Part shown: in pieces, positions 25,781 to 33,999 of the stretch
Layout: each line of letters opens with the position of its first letter
Position numbering within the stretch: position 1 is the stretch's first letter
Source of the DNA: Acidobacteriota bacterium
Lineage (GTDB): Bacteria; Acidobacteriota; Thermoanaerobaculia; Gp7-AA8
Length of the DNA stretch: 64,000 nt
Assembly: GCA_016184115.1 (NCBI GenBank)
Contig: JACPDH010000124.1
Span: 1-64,000 of the forward strand
Direction of reading: 5' to 3'
Made by a program: the position numbers and the translations under genes
The notes under the pieces: generated by a model
Told to the model about the DNA's origin: nothing
Database searches by the model: none
Seen by the model: the letters and a program-made list of their open reading frames with translations, nothing else

Positions 25781-27484
25781 ATGAAGATCAGACCCGGTTA
25801 CGTGAAGCGAGTTCTCGGCGGAGCCGTGTTCGGCCTCTACGTCGGGCTTCTGATTCCTTTCCTCAACCCGCAGATCGAGGCGCGACCTTCCGTCATCGCA
25901 CCGATGGTGATCGCCTATGCCGCCATCTGGGGGCTGTTGCTCGGCTCTCTGCTCTGGCTTCTTCGCATCGTGCGGGTGCGGGTGATCGGTAGACCGGGAG
26001 GTGAATTCCGGCCTCACGGATTCGGTTATGTCGTAGTCGCGACCTTCGGTTCGGCCGCGCTCTACTGGATGCACCTCGCGGTGCTTCGGATCTACCTCCC
26101 TCCGGGGGCAATTCGAGTGCTTTCCAAAGCGTCGATTCTCGTCGGAGTGACCGCGTTCGTGCTCTTTGCAGTCTGGCTCGTGGAGCGGAACGCCGACGCG
26201 CGCGCGTCGAACGGCCTCGTAGCACTTGCACTCGGCGTCATCGCGCTCTCGGCCGTGATGCTCTATTACCGGCGCGCGCAATACTTCGAGCGGCCGCCTC
26301 AGCCGCGCCGAGCTCCCGTGCGCGCGATGCCGACCGCGAAGGTCACAATCGTCACGATCCGGTCGCTGTCCTACGACTGGCTCGTGACCGCGGCGGGCGA
26401 GGAGGCGACGCCAGCCCTCCACGCGCTTCGCGATCGCTCCTACTTGACGCGACTGACGCCGTTCAACTCCTCGAGTCCGCGCGCCCTCTGGGCGTCGCTC
26501 GCCACGGGAAAGCTGCCTAACCGGCACGGCGTGACCGGGCGCTATTCCTATCGAACCCTGCTCAACCGCGACGAGCCGTGGCTCAACATTCCGATCGGAG
26601 TCGCCTTCCCGTCGTGGGGCCTGATTCCGCCGGTCGAGAAGATCGCCGCGCCGCTCCCGTCGGGAAGATCGCTTCCGCTCTGGTCGATTCTGACGCGCTC
26701 GGGCGCGCCCGCTGTGGTCGTGAACTGGCCCGCGTCGCACGGAAGCCTCCCTGAAGGGGTGCGCGGGGCGAGCGATCAGATCTGCCGCAGCGGATCCGCT
26801 GCTCAAGCCGGTGATCGCACGCGAGTCCAAGGCGCATGCGTCGAGGCTGCGCCGCGCGCCCGCGAGCTCACAGTGCGCGATACTCGTTTCGACGAGCGCA
26901 CACGCAGACGGATCCGCCGCGCGCTCACTTCGGATCGTGCCTCCGCGCGCGTCGCAATCGCTCTGGCCAATGAATCCGCCGTTCCGCTGACCGTCGTTTC
27001 GCTCAACCAGGTCGAGGAGACGGCACGCGCGATCGGCCAGAAGGGCAATGCGCTCCCAGCCGCAGCCACACCTCATGGCGACGCGCTTCGTCTTGCGCTC
27101 GAACAGGTCGACGCTCTCGTGCGCGAGATCGACCGCGGCATCGAGGGAGACATCCTGATCGTGGTCTCCCCTTCCGGCTTCGATCCTCCCGACATTCCGT
27201 CGAGCCCGATGGGCGCCCTCTCGCTCCTCTCCGCGAGCATGCTCTCGCCCGGGAGTGACGAAGGCTTCATGCTCCTCGCGTCGGATCAAGGCGTCGCCTC
27301 GGCGAATCCCGCCGCGGTTCGCGTCGTCGATCTCGTCCCGACCGTGCTCTACGCCATCGGCATGCCGATCGCCCGCGACCTCGATGGAAGGGTCCTCACC
27401 GAAGCGCTTGGCGAGGAGATCGTCACCGATCGAAGCGCGCAGTACATCCAAACCTACGACGTTGAACCGACCGCGCCCCCCTAA
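25781..27484 (+). CDS. Membrane protein with degenerate alkaline-phosphatase-fold domain
   Basis: 567 residues: five membrane helices in the first 165 (for example VLGGAVFGLYVGLLIPFL), then a type I phosphodiesterase/alkaline phosphatase-like domain recognisable from WASLATGKLPNRHGVTGRY and VRVVDLVPTVLYAIGMPIAR. The catalytic set is absent: the first Asp site reads TIRSLSYD, the nucleophile zone FNSSSPRALW, the D-x-x-x-H site VVSLNQVEETA, and the usual SDHG reads VSPSGFDPP. It is therefore probably an inactive relative. Its promoter region is shared with the divergent methyltransferase. No SD seen. Confidence 0.75.
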   Translation: MKIRPGYVKRVLGGAVFGLYVGLLIPFLNPQIEARPSVIAPMVIAYAAIWGLLLGSLLWLLRIVRVRVIGRPGGEFRPHGFGYVVVATFGSAALYWMHLAVLRIYLPPGAIRVLSKASILVGVTAFVLFAVWLVERNADARASNGLVALALGVIALSAVMLYYRRAQYFERPPQPRRAPVRAMPTAKVTIVTIRSLSYDWLVTAAGEEATPALHALRDRSYLTRLTPFNSSSPRALWASLATGKLPNRHGVTGRYSYRTLLNRDEPWLNIPIGVAFPSWGLIPPVEKIAAPLPSGRSLPLWSILTRSGAPAVVVNWPASHGSLPEGVRGASDQICRSGSAAQAGDRTRVQGACVEAAPRARELTVRDTRFDERTRRRIRRALTSDRASARVAIALANESAVPLTVVSLNQVEETARAIGQKGNALPAAATPHGDALRLALEQVDALVREIDRGIEGDILIVVSPSGFDPPDIPSSPMGALSLLSASMLSPGSDEGFMLLASDQGVASANPAAVRVVDLVPTVLYAIGMPIARDLDGRVLTEALGEEIVTDRSAQYIQTYDVEPTAPP

Positions 27485-27501
27485 CCGGCTCTGAACCGCC
27501 A

Positions 27502-28095
27502 TCATCGGTTCACCCCGATGGCTTCGTTCAGGAGCTTCAGGCGGACCTTCCCCGTCGCACCGTAGACAACGACCGCCGCGGCCCCGTGTGCGCCGTCGGT
27601 CAGGTAGATCGAGCCGGGCGTCGCGCTGCCAGTTGGCGAGAACGAGCACAAGGTCGAACGGTTGAACCGGACCGGAGACGCGTCGGGCGTCACGATGCCG
27701 CCACTCTCCGCATCCCGAACGGGCACGTCGGGAAGACCGATCCGCACCTTGCCTGTACTTCCGAAGACCTCGCGAAACGGTGCGACGACGGGATCGACAC
27801 CAGATGCGATGTCGTCATTCATGACACCATCGCCGTCGCCATCGTCGATGAAGCCGTAGTGCCAGACTCCGCCGATCCGGCGGAACTTGACGGCAGAGTT
27901 GCTGTTGCGCGCCACCGCGCGGGACCGCACCCTGCGGAAGATCGAGCGCAGTTCCGCGCTCGCGGCGCGCAACTCGCGCTTCTTCGAAATGTCGTTCAGT
28001 GAGGGGATGGAGATCGCCAGCATGAGGCCGACGATGGCGATGACGGTCAGCAGCTCGACGAGCGACACACCTCGGGCGGACGGGATCGATTTCAC
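27502..28095 (-). CDS. Type IV pilin-like / GspH-type pseudopilin
   Basis: 197 residues, GTG start with AAGGAG SD. The N-terminus has a short basic leader ending in Gly followed by VSLVELLTVIAIVGLMLAI, the class III signal cleaved and N-methylated by prepilin peptidase, with Glu at +5. The globular part (residues 40-197) has an Asp-rich loop DDGDGDGVMNDD that could bind calcium. No other pilus or type II secretion gene is adjacent apart from the ComEA-like gene upstream, so it is a stand-alone minor pseudopilin. Confidence 0.87.
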   Translation of the reverse strand: MKSIPSARGVSLVELLTVIAIVGLMLAISIPSLNDISKKRELRAASAELRSIFRRVRSRAVARNSNSAVKFRRIGGVWHYGFIDDGDGDGVMNDDIASGVDPVVAPFREVFGSTGKVRIGLPDVPVRDAESGGIVTPDASPVRFNRSTLCSFSPTGSATPGSIYLTDGAHGAAAVVVYGATGKVRLKLLNEAIGVNR

Positions 28096-28136
28096 GTCAG
28101 GATCTCCTTCGATTGGTTAGGCGTGGTTGCGTGAGG

Positions 28137-28162
28137 GGGCCGCTCCCTTGCGGGAGCGGCCC
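28137..28162 (-). terminator. Terminator-like hairpin behind the ComEA-like gene
   Basis: Perfect 11-bp stem GGGCCGCTCCC with a 4-nt loop lies between the ComEA-like stop and the pseudopilin start. There is no U-run on the minus strand. Confidence 0.5.
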
Positions 28163-28178
28163 TGGGGGTGGGCGGCGC

Positions 28179-28553
28179 TCAGTGCGCCGTGTTGGAGGGC
28201 TGTGCCGGGGTCGATTTCTTGGCGCGCGGCGCCTTCTGCTTCGCCGAGAGCGTCGTCTTGCCTTCGAGGACGAGGTAGGGCGCGACCAGATCGAACGTCT
28301 TGTCGCTGATTCCCTTGACCTGCATCAGGTCCGTGGCCTTCTTGAACTGACCGTTCTCTTCGCGCCACGCGACGACACGAGCTGCCGTCTTCTCTCCGAT
28401 CCGCGGCAAGTAGGCGATCTGTCCAGCGTCCGCCGTGTTGATGTTGACGACGCCGGCGACTTTCGCCGGGGCAGCTTCCTCGGCCGCAAACGCGCCGAGC
28501 GCGCCGAAGAGCAGGGTGACGACAGTGATGATGCTGATGAGGGACTTACGCAA
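28179..28553 (-). CDS. Secreted helix-hairpin-helix protein, ComEA-like
   Basis: 124 residues from a TTG at 28553, chosen because AAGGAG lies 9 nt upstream and it yields a classic signal peptide (RKSLISIITVVTLLFGALGA, cleaved near AFA-AEE); ATG codons at 28574 and 28610 lack an SD. The mature part has a ComEA-type HhH pair: VNINTADAGQIAYLPRIGEK and ATDLMQVKGISDKTFDLVAP, and a Lys/Ala-rich tail. ComEA proteins bind DNA in the periplasm during uptake. Next to a pseudopilin this suggests natural transformation, but no other competence gene is here. Confidence 0.82.
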   Translation of the reverse strand: MRKSLISIITVVTLLFGALGAFAAEEAAPAKVAGVVNINTADAGQIAYLPRIGEKTAARVVAWREENGQFKKATDLMQVKGISDKTFDLVAPYLVLEGKTTLSAKQKAPRAKKSTPAQPSNTAH

Positions 28554-29005
28554 GGTCGTGATCTCCTTTTTCATGACTGTTGGTTGTGATCGTTTCGGGT
28601 TGAACTTCACGCGTATTTCCTGGGGTCACACACTCCGTTCGTGCTTCCTTGTTCTCTTTGTTCTCCAGCTCTCCTTCAACCACCTCCTTTCGCCGCTCTG
28701 TAGTTTCAAGAGCGACGCCAGGTGGCATGCTTCGCTAAGCAACAGAAAATAAATGCTTTATTCGATGTGGCGACTTGCGGAGCGCGTCAAAATCCTTTGC
28801 GGATTTCTCTCGATGTACGGCGCCTTTGACATCGCGGTGCAGTCGACGCTGGGCGGACACCGCATCAGGCGCACTGCATCGGTCCGAGCGACGCACGCCG
28901 GAGCGAACGTGAGCCGGGGAGATGTGTCTCCTTCCTCCGCTCGCCGCTCTCTGGCACACTCTCAGGCGCGGAAGAACGCGCTTCGAGGCGCATTGCCGCC
29001 GAGCA
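28554..29005. other. 452-nt non-coding divergent region between comEA-like and ubiX
   Basis: No supported gene. It holds an AT-rich island with the inverted repeat AATAAA-TGC-TTTATT (28748-28762), and on the minus strand a strong SD-like AAAGGAGGTGG followed by only short frames (17 codons from TTG, or about 45 from GTG overlapping the ComEA-like start). Promoters for both flanking genes presumably lie here; none is clear enough to mark. Confidence 0.5.
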
Positions 29006-29635
29006 ATGGCAAACGCGAAGGGAAAGCGGTTGGTCGTCGGGATTTCCGGAGCATCGGGAATCGCACTGGCCATTCGCGTTCTCGAGCTCGCCGCCTCGCA
29101 TCGAGACGTCTGCGAGCTTCACGTTGTGGTCAGCAACAGTTCGCTTCGCGTTGCGATGAGCGAGCTCAATCCGCCGGGATCGACACCTGCTGCGATCCTT
29201 GATCACTGCCGGCTCGATGACGCGGCCCGCGCGAAGATCACGATTCACGCCAATGCGGACATCGGTGCGAGCATCGCATCAGGCTCCTGCCTGACCGACG
29301 GAATGGTGATCGTGCCATGCTCCGCGGGAACACTCGCGTCGATCGCGCACGGGATCTCGCGCGACCTGATCCAGCGCGCAGCCGACCTCACTCTCAAGGA
29401 GCGGCGGCGTCTAGTGATCGCACTCCGTGAGACTCCGCTGTCGATGGTTCATGCCGAGAACATCCTCACGGCGACGCGAGCGGGCGCAATCGTGATGCCT
29501 CCCGTGCCGTCGTTCTACGCCGGTCAGAGCTGGGACGACTTCCTCGACCACTTCGCGATGCGGGTGCTAGACCTGTTCGACATCGACATCGAACGCGACG
29601 ACCTTCGCTGGAAAGGAACGAACGGCGACGATTGA
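29006..29635 (+). CDS. ubiX: Flavin prenyltransferase UbiX
   Basis: Makes prenylated FMN, the cofactor of UbiD-type decarboxylases. The 209-residue product begins MANAKGKRLVVGISGASGIA with the FMN loop SGASG; further family marks are VIVPCSAGTLASIAHGISRD and the C-terminal RETPLSMVHAENILTATRAG and MPPVPSFYAG. A longer in-frame N-terminus of 28 codons is not family-like. No ubiD is in the window. menG at 9672 may act in the same quinone pathway. Confidence 0.94.
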   Translation: MANAKGKRLVVGISGASGIALAIRVLELAASHRDVCELHVVVSNSSLRVAMSELNPPGSTPAAILDHCRLDDAARAKITIHANADIGASIASGSCLTDGMVIVPCSAGTLASIAHGISRDLIQRAADLTLKERRRLVIALRETPLSMVHAENILTATRAGAIVMPPVPSFYAGQSWDDFLDHFAMRVLDLFDIDIERDDLRWKGTNGDD

Positions 29636-29678
29636 CGCGCGCGCGGGGAGCGCGTGCGGCTCTCGGCCGTCACCGCAC

Positions 29679-30536
29679 ATGACATCGATCGGCATCTGCG
29701 CCAAGATCGGCTCGAAGCGCGCACTCGAGGCCGCGGCCGACACCGCTCGCGCAATGCGCAAACGCGGCATTGCGGTCAACTTCGACCTCAGCACCGCACA
29801 CGCGCTTCATCTCGACGACGCGCGCGAGTTCAGCAAGCCGGAGCTCGGACCGAATTCCGACGTTCTCATCGTCTTCGGAGGCGACGGCACGCTCCTTTCC
29901 GTCGCGCGCTACGCCCCCTCCCACGTCCCCGTCCTCGGCGTGAACATGGGCACGCTCGGCTTCATCACCGAGATCCGGGCCAAGGAGTACGAAAAGGTCC
30001 TTGACGATGTGATCGACGGAAACTACGCGGCCGAGGATCGAGTGACGCTCGACGTCGAAGTTTCCGGCATCAACGGCGAGCTTCGCTATCGCGTCCTCAA
30101 CGACGCCGTGATCAACAAAGGAGCGCTTGCTCGCATCGCGACGATGACCGTCGATGTCGGGGGAAAATTCGTGTCGACCTTTCGCGCCGATGGACTGATC
30201 GTCGCCACACCGACGGGGTCGACCGCGTACAACCTCTCCGCAGGCGGCCCGATCATCTATCCGACGATGAAGGCGATCGTCATCACGCCGATCTGCCCGC
30301 ACATGCTCACGAACCGCCCGATCGTCCTCGCCGATGACCAGGCAATCGATATTCGGCTCGTTAGCCCCGTGCGCGAGGTGTTCCTCACGCTCGACGGACA
30401 GGAAGGAATCCCGCTGCATGGCTCGGAGAAGATTCACATCGCCAAAGCAGCGACGACCATTCGGATCGTGCAGTCCCCCGACAAGAACTACTTCGACGTG
30501 CTCCGGAACAAGCTGAAGTGGGGTGAAGGAAAGTGA
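29679..30536 (+). CDS. nadK: NAD kinase
   Basis: Phosphorylates NAD to NADP. The 285 residues contain the GGDGT motif (VFGGDGTLLSVARY near residues 66-79), MGTLGFITE, the Asn-Asp pair in LNDAVINKG and the Gly-rich TPTGSTAYNLSAGGPI; all are hallmarks of the family, at normal length. It follows ubiX by 43 nt in the same direction, so co-transcription is likely. Confidence 0.95.
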   Translation: MTSIGICAKIGSKRALEAAADTARAMRKRGIAVNFDLSTAHALHLDDAREFSKPELGPNSDVLIVFGGDGTLLSVARYAPSHVPVLGVNMGTLGFITEIRAKEYEKVLDDVIDGNYAAEDRVTLDVEVSGINGELRYRVLNDAVINKGALARIATMTVDVGGKFVSTFRADGLIVATPTGSTAYNLSAGGPIIYPTMKAIVITPICPHMLTNRPIVLADDQAIDIRLVSPVREVFLTLDGQEGIPLHGSEKIHIAKAATTIRIVQSPDKNYFDVLRNKLKWGEGK

Positions 30537-30596
30537 GCCTCCACAACCGGCAGCACAACAGCCGTTTGACCTGAAGTGCGACACCGGACCCTCCTC

Positions 30597-32282
30597 ATGA
30601 ATCGAATAGCGCTTGCGCTCGTACTCCTCTTCGCAGCTGCCTGCACACCATCGAAACACGCCACCTCCGGGATTCCGCCATCGGACCTCCTGCTGATCGA
30701 CGGCGGGATCGTCTGGAGTGGCCCTAACCAGAAACCGTCGCCCAACACCGCGATCGTGGTTCGCAAGGGACGGATCGAGTTCGTCGGCCCGATCGCGGAA
30801 GCGCGGCGACGCGCACCCGACGCGCGTACTCTCGACGCGAACGGGATGACTGTTCTTCCAGGGCTCATCGACTCCCACGCGCACGTCGACAATCTCGGAA
30901 AGATGCTCGCCATCGTCGACCTCCGAGGCACGACGAGCGCAGAAGATGCAGCCGCGCGCGTCGCCGAGCGCGCGAGATCGCTCCCGGCGGGGAGTTGGAT
31001 CGAGGGCCGAGGCTGGGACCAGAACAGCTGGCCCGGTCAGCAATATCCGAACGCGGAGTCGCTCGATCGCGTCACCGGAGATCACCCGGTCTGGTTGACG
31101 CGCGTCGACGGGCACGCCGCGTGGGCCAACTCGGCGGCGATGCGCGCGGCAGGGGTCGGCCGTTCGACGCTCGATCCATCGGGCGGCAGGATCATCCGAG
31201 ACGACGCAGGGAACCCCACCGGAGTATTCATCGACAACGCGAAGGAGCTCGTCGCGGCGACGATTCCGCCTCCCTCGCGCGACATCCGTAAGGCACGGCT
31301 GCGAATGGCGCTCGAGAACATCGCCGCCACTGGCCTAACCGCTGTACACGAAGCTGGCTCCGACGCCTCCGAGGAGGTCATCGCTCTCTATCGAGAGTTG
31401 ATCGGGGAGCGCACGATGCCGGTCCGCGTCTACTACATGCTCCCCGACGACAACCCGAAACTCGACGCGTGGCTCGCGAGCGGGCCGCTCGTCGACTTCG
31501 GCGACAGGTTGACCGTTCGGGCGGTCAAGATCTACGCCGACGGCGCGCTTGGAAGCCGCGGCGCCGCGCTGCTCGCGCCCTACCATGACGAACCATCGAC
31601 GAAAGGGCTTCTCGTCACGGAACCCGGGCGCATCGAATCGGTCGCGAAACGCTCCGCGGATGCCGGGTTCCAGGTCGGAGCTCACGCCATCGGAGACCGG
31701 GGAGTGCAGATCGTGCTCGACGCGTATGAACGAGCCGGCGTGAAGCCGGAGGATCGGTTCCGCATCGAGCACTTCCAGGTTGCGACACTCTCCGACATCG
31801 AGCGCCTCGCGAAGGAGGGCGTCATCGCGGCCATGCAGCCAACGCACGCCACTTCCGACATGCCGTGGGCCGAAGATCGCATCGGCGCGGAGCGCCTCGC
31901 AGGCGCGTACGCATGGAGGAAAGTGCTCGATGCGGGAGGCCGGCTCGCTCTCGGATCCGACTTCCCGGTCGAGGACGTGAATCCCTTCTTCGGCATCTAC
32001 TCCGCGGTCACGCGACAGGACCACGACGGACATCCGCCCGGCGGCTGGCTGCCGTCCGAGCGAATCACGCGCGCCGAAGCGGTGCGGGGGTTCTCAACCG
32101 ATGCCGCCTATGCAGCATTCGAGGAGGAGACTCGCGGCACGATCGAGGCTGGCAAGTGGGCCGACTTCACGATCGTCGATGGCGACTTCGCCTCCGCGCC
32201 CTCGAGTGAGATCTGGAAGACGAAGGTACGCTACACGATCGTAAGCGGCGAAGTCGTCTTCAAGGCTCCTTCGACGCCCTAA
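30597..32282 (+). CDS. Lipoprotein amidohydrolase, YtcJ-like
   Basis: 561 residues. MNRIALALVLLFAAACTPSK is a lipoprotein signal (Cys 16). The rest is an amidohydrolase-superfamily TIM barrel: HxH in PGLIDSHAHVDN, the carboxylated-Lys/metal region VRAVKIYADGALGSRGA, His in GAHAIGDRG and RIEHFQ, and the last metal Asp in LALGSDFPVED. This is the YtcJ (exoenzyme-type) subgroup, of mostly unknown substrates. An ATG 21 nt upstream would spoil the signal peptide only slightly. The stop overlaps the convergent small membrane protein by 4 nt. Confidence 0.88.
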   Translation: MNRIALALVLLFAAACTPSKHATSGIPPSDLLLIDGGIVWSGPNQKPSPNTAIVVRKGRIEFVGPIAEARRRAPDARTLDANGMTVLPGLIDSHAHVDNLGKMLAIVDLRGTTSAEDAAARVAERARSLPAGSWIEGRGWDQNSWPGQQYPNAESLDRVTGDHPVWLTRVDGHAAWANSAAMRAAGVGRSTLDPSGGRIIRDDAGNPTGVFIDNAKELVAATIPPPSRDIRKARLRMALENIAATGLTAVHEAGSDASEEVIALYRELIGERTMPVRVYYMLPDDNPKLDAWLASGPLVDFGDRLTVRAVKIYADGALGSRGAALLAPYHDEPSTKGLLVTEPGRIESVAKRSADAGFQVGAHAIGDRGVQIVLDAYERAGVKPEDRFRIEHFQVATLSDIERLAKEGVIAAMQPTHATSDMPWAEDRIGAERLAGAYAWRKVLDAGGRLALGSDFPVEDVNPFFGIYSAVTRQDHDGHPPGGWLPSERITRAEAVRGFSTDAAYAAFEEETRGTIEAGKWADFTIVDGDFASAPSSEIWKTKVRYTIVSGEVVFKAPSTP

Positions 32283-32686
32283 CTGACGATTCCGGCGATA
32301 CTCGCTACAGCGAGTTGAATGACGGTGCAGAAAGCGTGGCGACTCACGAGCCGCCGCGCTCCCTGACACCGTTCGGCGACACTCCGCTGCGTCGAGCCGG
32401 CCCTTCCTCCCGTCATCGCACGAAGCGCGAAATCGAGATCGGCGAGCTCCATTCGCCCGTTCGCGAGATCATCGAAGAGCTTGCTATCGAGTGCCAGGCG
32501 AAACCCGTAGTACCTGACGACGAGCCCGAATACGATGGACAGACCAACCAGTGGCGCAGAGCCTAACCGGAGAAACAGCGCGACCGTCGCGAGAAGGGTC
32601 AGACCAATCGACAACAGGTCGGTTCTCCTCGCCGCGCCGAGTACTTCCGTGGTCAACCGCGCCTCCGCGCGCTCCTCGGCGGTCAC
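32279..32686 (-). CDS. Small membrane protein at the end of the ynb-like cluster
   Basis: 135 residues with hydrophobic stretches LLSIGLTLLATVALFLRLG, PLVGLSIVFGLVVRYYGF and a C-terminal FCTVIQLAVASIAGIV. No family recognised. The start overlaps the PAP2/phosphatase gene by 4 nt, so it is read as the last gene of the phospholipid cluster. A membrane subunit or regulator of that pathway is a guess. Confidence 0.7.
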   Translation of the reverse strand: MTAEERAEARLTTEVLGAARRTDLLSIGLTLLATVALFLRLGSAPLVGLSIVFGLVVRYYGFRLALDSKLFDDLANGRMELADLDFALRAMTGGRAGSTQRSVAERCQGARRLVSRHAFCTVIQLAVASIAGIVS

Positions 32687-33999
32687 GAAAGCTCCTCGAG
32701 CGTGGCGCGAAGCCCAGGATAGACGACGAGTGCCGGCCGCGCCGCGCGCACCATCCCGATTGCGTCGTCGATTCCCTTCGCGCGCTTCGTCGCGACGAGC
32801 CAGGCGACGACCGCAGACGCACTACGCGACAAACCAACCGCGCAACAGACGAGCACCGGCCCATGGCTGCGCCCCTCTTCGATCGCGTCGACCGCCTCTC
32901 GTAACTCGCCTGCCGCCGGCACGGTCAGGTCGAGCACGGGAATCGACCTGTAGAATTGTCCGTCGTTCACGGAGAACGGCAGCTCCGCCGCCATGTCGAC
33001 GACCGCGGCGAAGGACGCCCGATCGGCGTCGAGTGGCCCGCGGATGCGGCCGACCGACACTCCATCAACGACGACGCCGGAGCTCGGGCGACCGGCATTG
33101 CGGAGTCGCGAGTTCAGCCACGCAGCCAACAAGTAGGGCGCAAGCAGGCCCCACGCCCCCGCGCTCATGGAACCGGACGCCGACTTCTGGAACCCTCGCG
33201 CACCGATGGCGAAGTAGTTCAGCGAGACGATCGCGAGCGAGAGCGCAGGCCAGAGCGACCAGAGCAACCAGCCGCCGGCCCATGCAGCCGCGGCGAAGAG
33301 CATCCCGCCGACGGCGTAGACGACCGCGAGGCGCCTTCTCATTGGATCGCTGGAGATCGACATCCCCGCGAGGGGAGAGCGCGCGCCAATCGGCAGCGCC
33401 CAGAGAATTGCGACTCCGACGGCGAGCCCGGTCGGGATGTCGATGAAGTGATGCTGGTACGTCGTCAACACCGAAACGCCGACGAGCAGCATCCAACAGT
33501 GCAGAACGACGCGAAGCCAGGTCGGACGGCAGTGCGCGGCGACTCGGACCCAGATCAGTACGAGAAGGCTGATGTGAAGCGATGGCGCCTGGTTGAACGG
33601 CTTGTCGAAGCTGCCTAACGCCGTGAAGAGCGTCCCATAGACGCCTTCGATCGCGGCCGGCCTGTCGAAGGAGAATCGCAGAGGAAACGCGATGAAGCAG
33701 GCGACCGAGATCAACTGTGCGACGAAAAGGCGCTGCGCATGACGGTCGAGCTCGCGACGAGTCGCGCAGATGAGGAGCGAGATCCCGTAGAAAAGATCGA
33801 TGGACCAGTACGGAACGATCGTCCATGGAACGAACGGAATCGACCGCTCCCACGCGAAGGCGACCGAACCGACGTCCTTTGCCAGGCTGGCTAGCCAGTT
33901 CGCGAGCCCGTAGCTCGCGAAGAAGAACGGGCCGAGCAGCGCGATCCATCCGATCGCACGCAGCCACGGTCGCGGCTCGATCGTCGCCTCCTCGCTCAT
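32683..33999 (-). CDS. PAP2-like membrane domain fused to a dual-specificity phosphatase (YnbD-like)
   Basis: 438 residues from the ATG at 33999, overlapping the preceding gene by 4 nt. Residues about 15-310 hold eight or so membrane helices with PAP2-type motifs (QAPSLHISLLVLIW and HHFIDIPTGLAVG). Residues about 320-438 are a dual-specificity phosphatase domain with the P-loop VCCAVGLSRSASAV (C-x5-R); the residue before the catalytic Cys is Cys instead of His. The same fusion occurs in E. coli YnbD. It could dephosphorylate phosphatidyl head-group or inositol-type phosphates; unproven. Confidence 0.85.
   Translation of the reverse strand: MSEEATIEPRPWLRAIGWIALLGPFFFASYGLANWLASLAKDVGSVAFAWERSIPFVPWTIVPYWSIDLFYGISLLICATRRELDRHAQRLFVAQLISVACFIAFPLRFSFDRPAAIEGVYGTLFTALGSFDKPFNQAPSLHISLLVLIWVRVAAHCRPTWLRVVLHCWMLLVGVSVLTTYQHHFIDIPTGLAVGVAILWALPIGARSPLAGMSISSDPMRRRLAVVYAVGGMLFAAAAWAGGWLLWSLWPALSLAIVSLNYFAIGARGFQKSASGSMSAGAWGLLAPYLLAAWLNSRLRNAGRPSSGVVVDGVSVGRIRGPLDADRASFAAVVDMAAELPFSVNDGQFYRSIPVLDLTVPAAGELREAVDAIEEGRSHGPVLVCCAVGLSRSASAVVAWLVATKRAKGIDDAIGMVRAARPALVVYPGLRATLEELS

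Noticed and set aside
28546-28728. Minus-strand small frames behind AAAGGAGGTGG in the comEA-ubiX gap
   Set aside because: A strong SD-like string but the frames are 17 or about 45 codons, low complexity and overlapping the ComEA-like start; no other support.
28690-28740. Possible sigma-54 promoter (TGGCATGCTTCGCT and, on the other strand, TGGCG-N6-TTGAA)
   Set aside because: The GG-N10-GC core spacing or the -12 GC is not met in either orientation.
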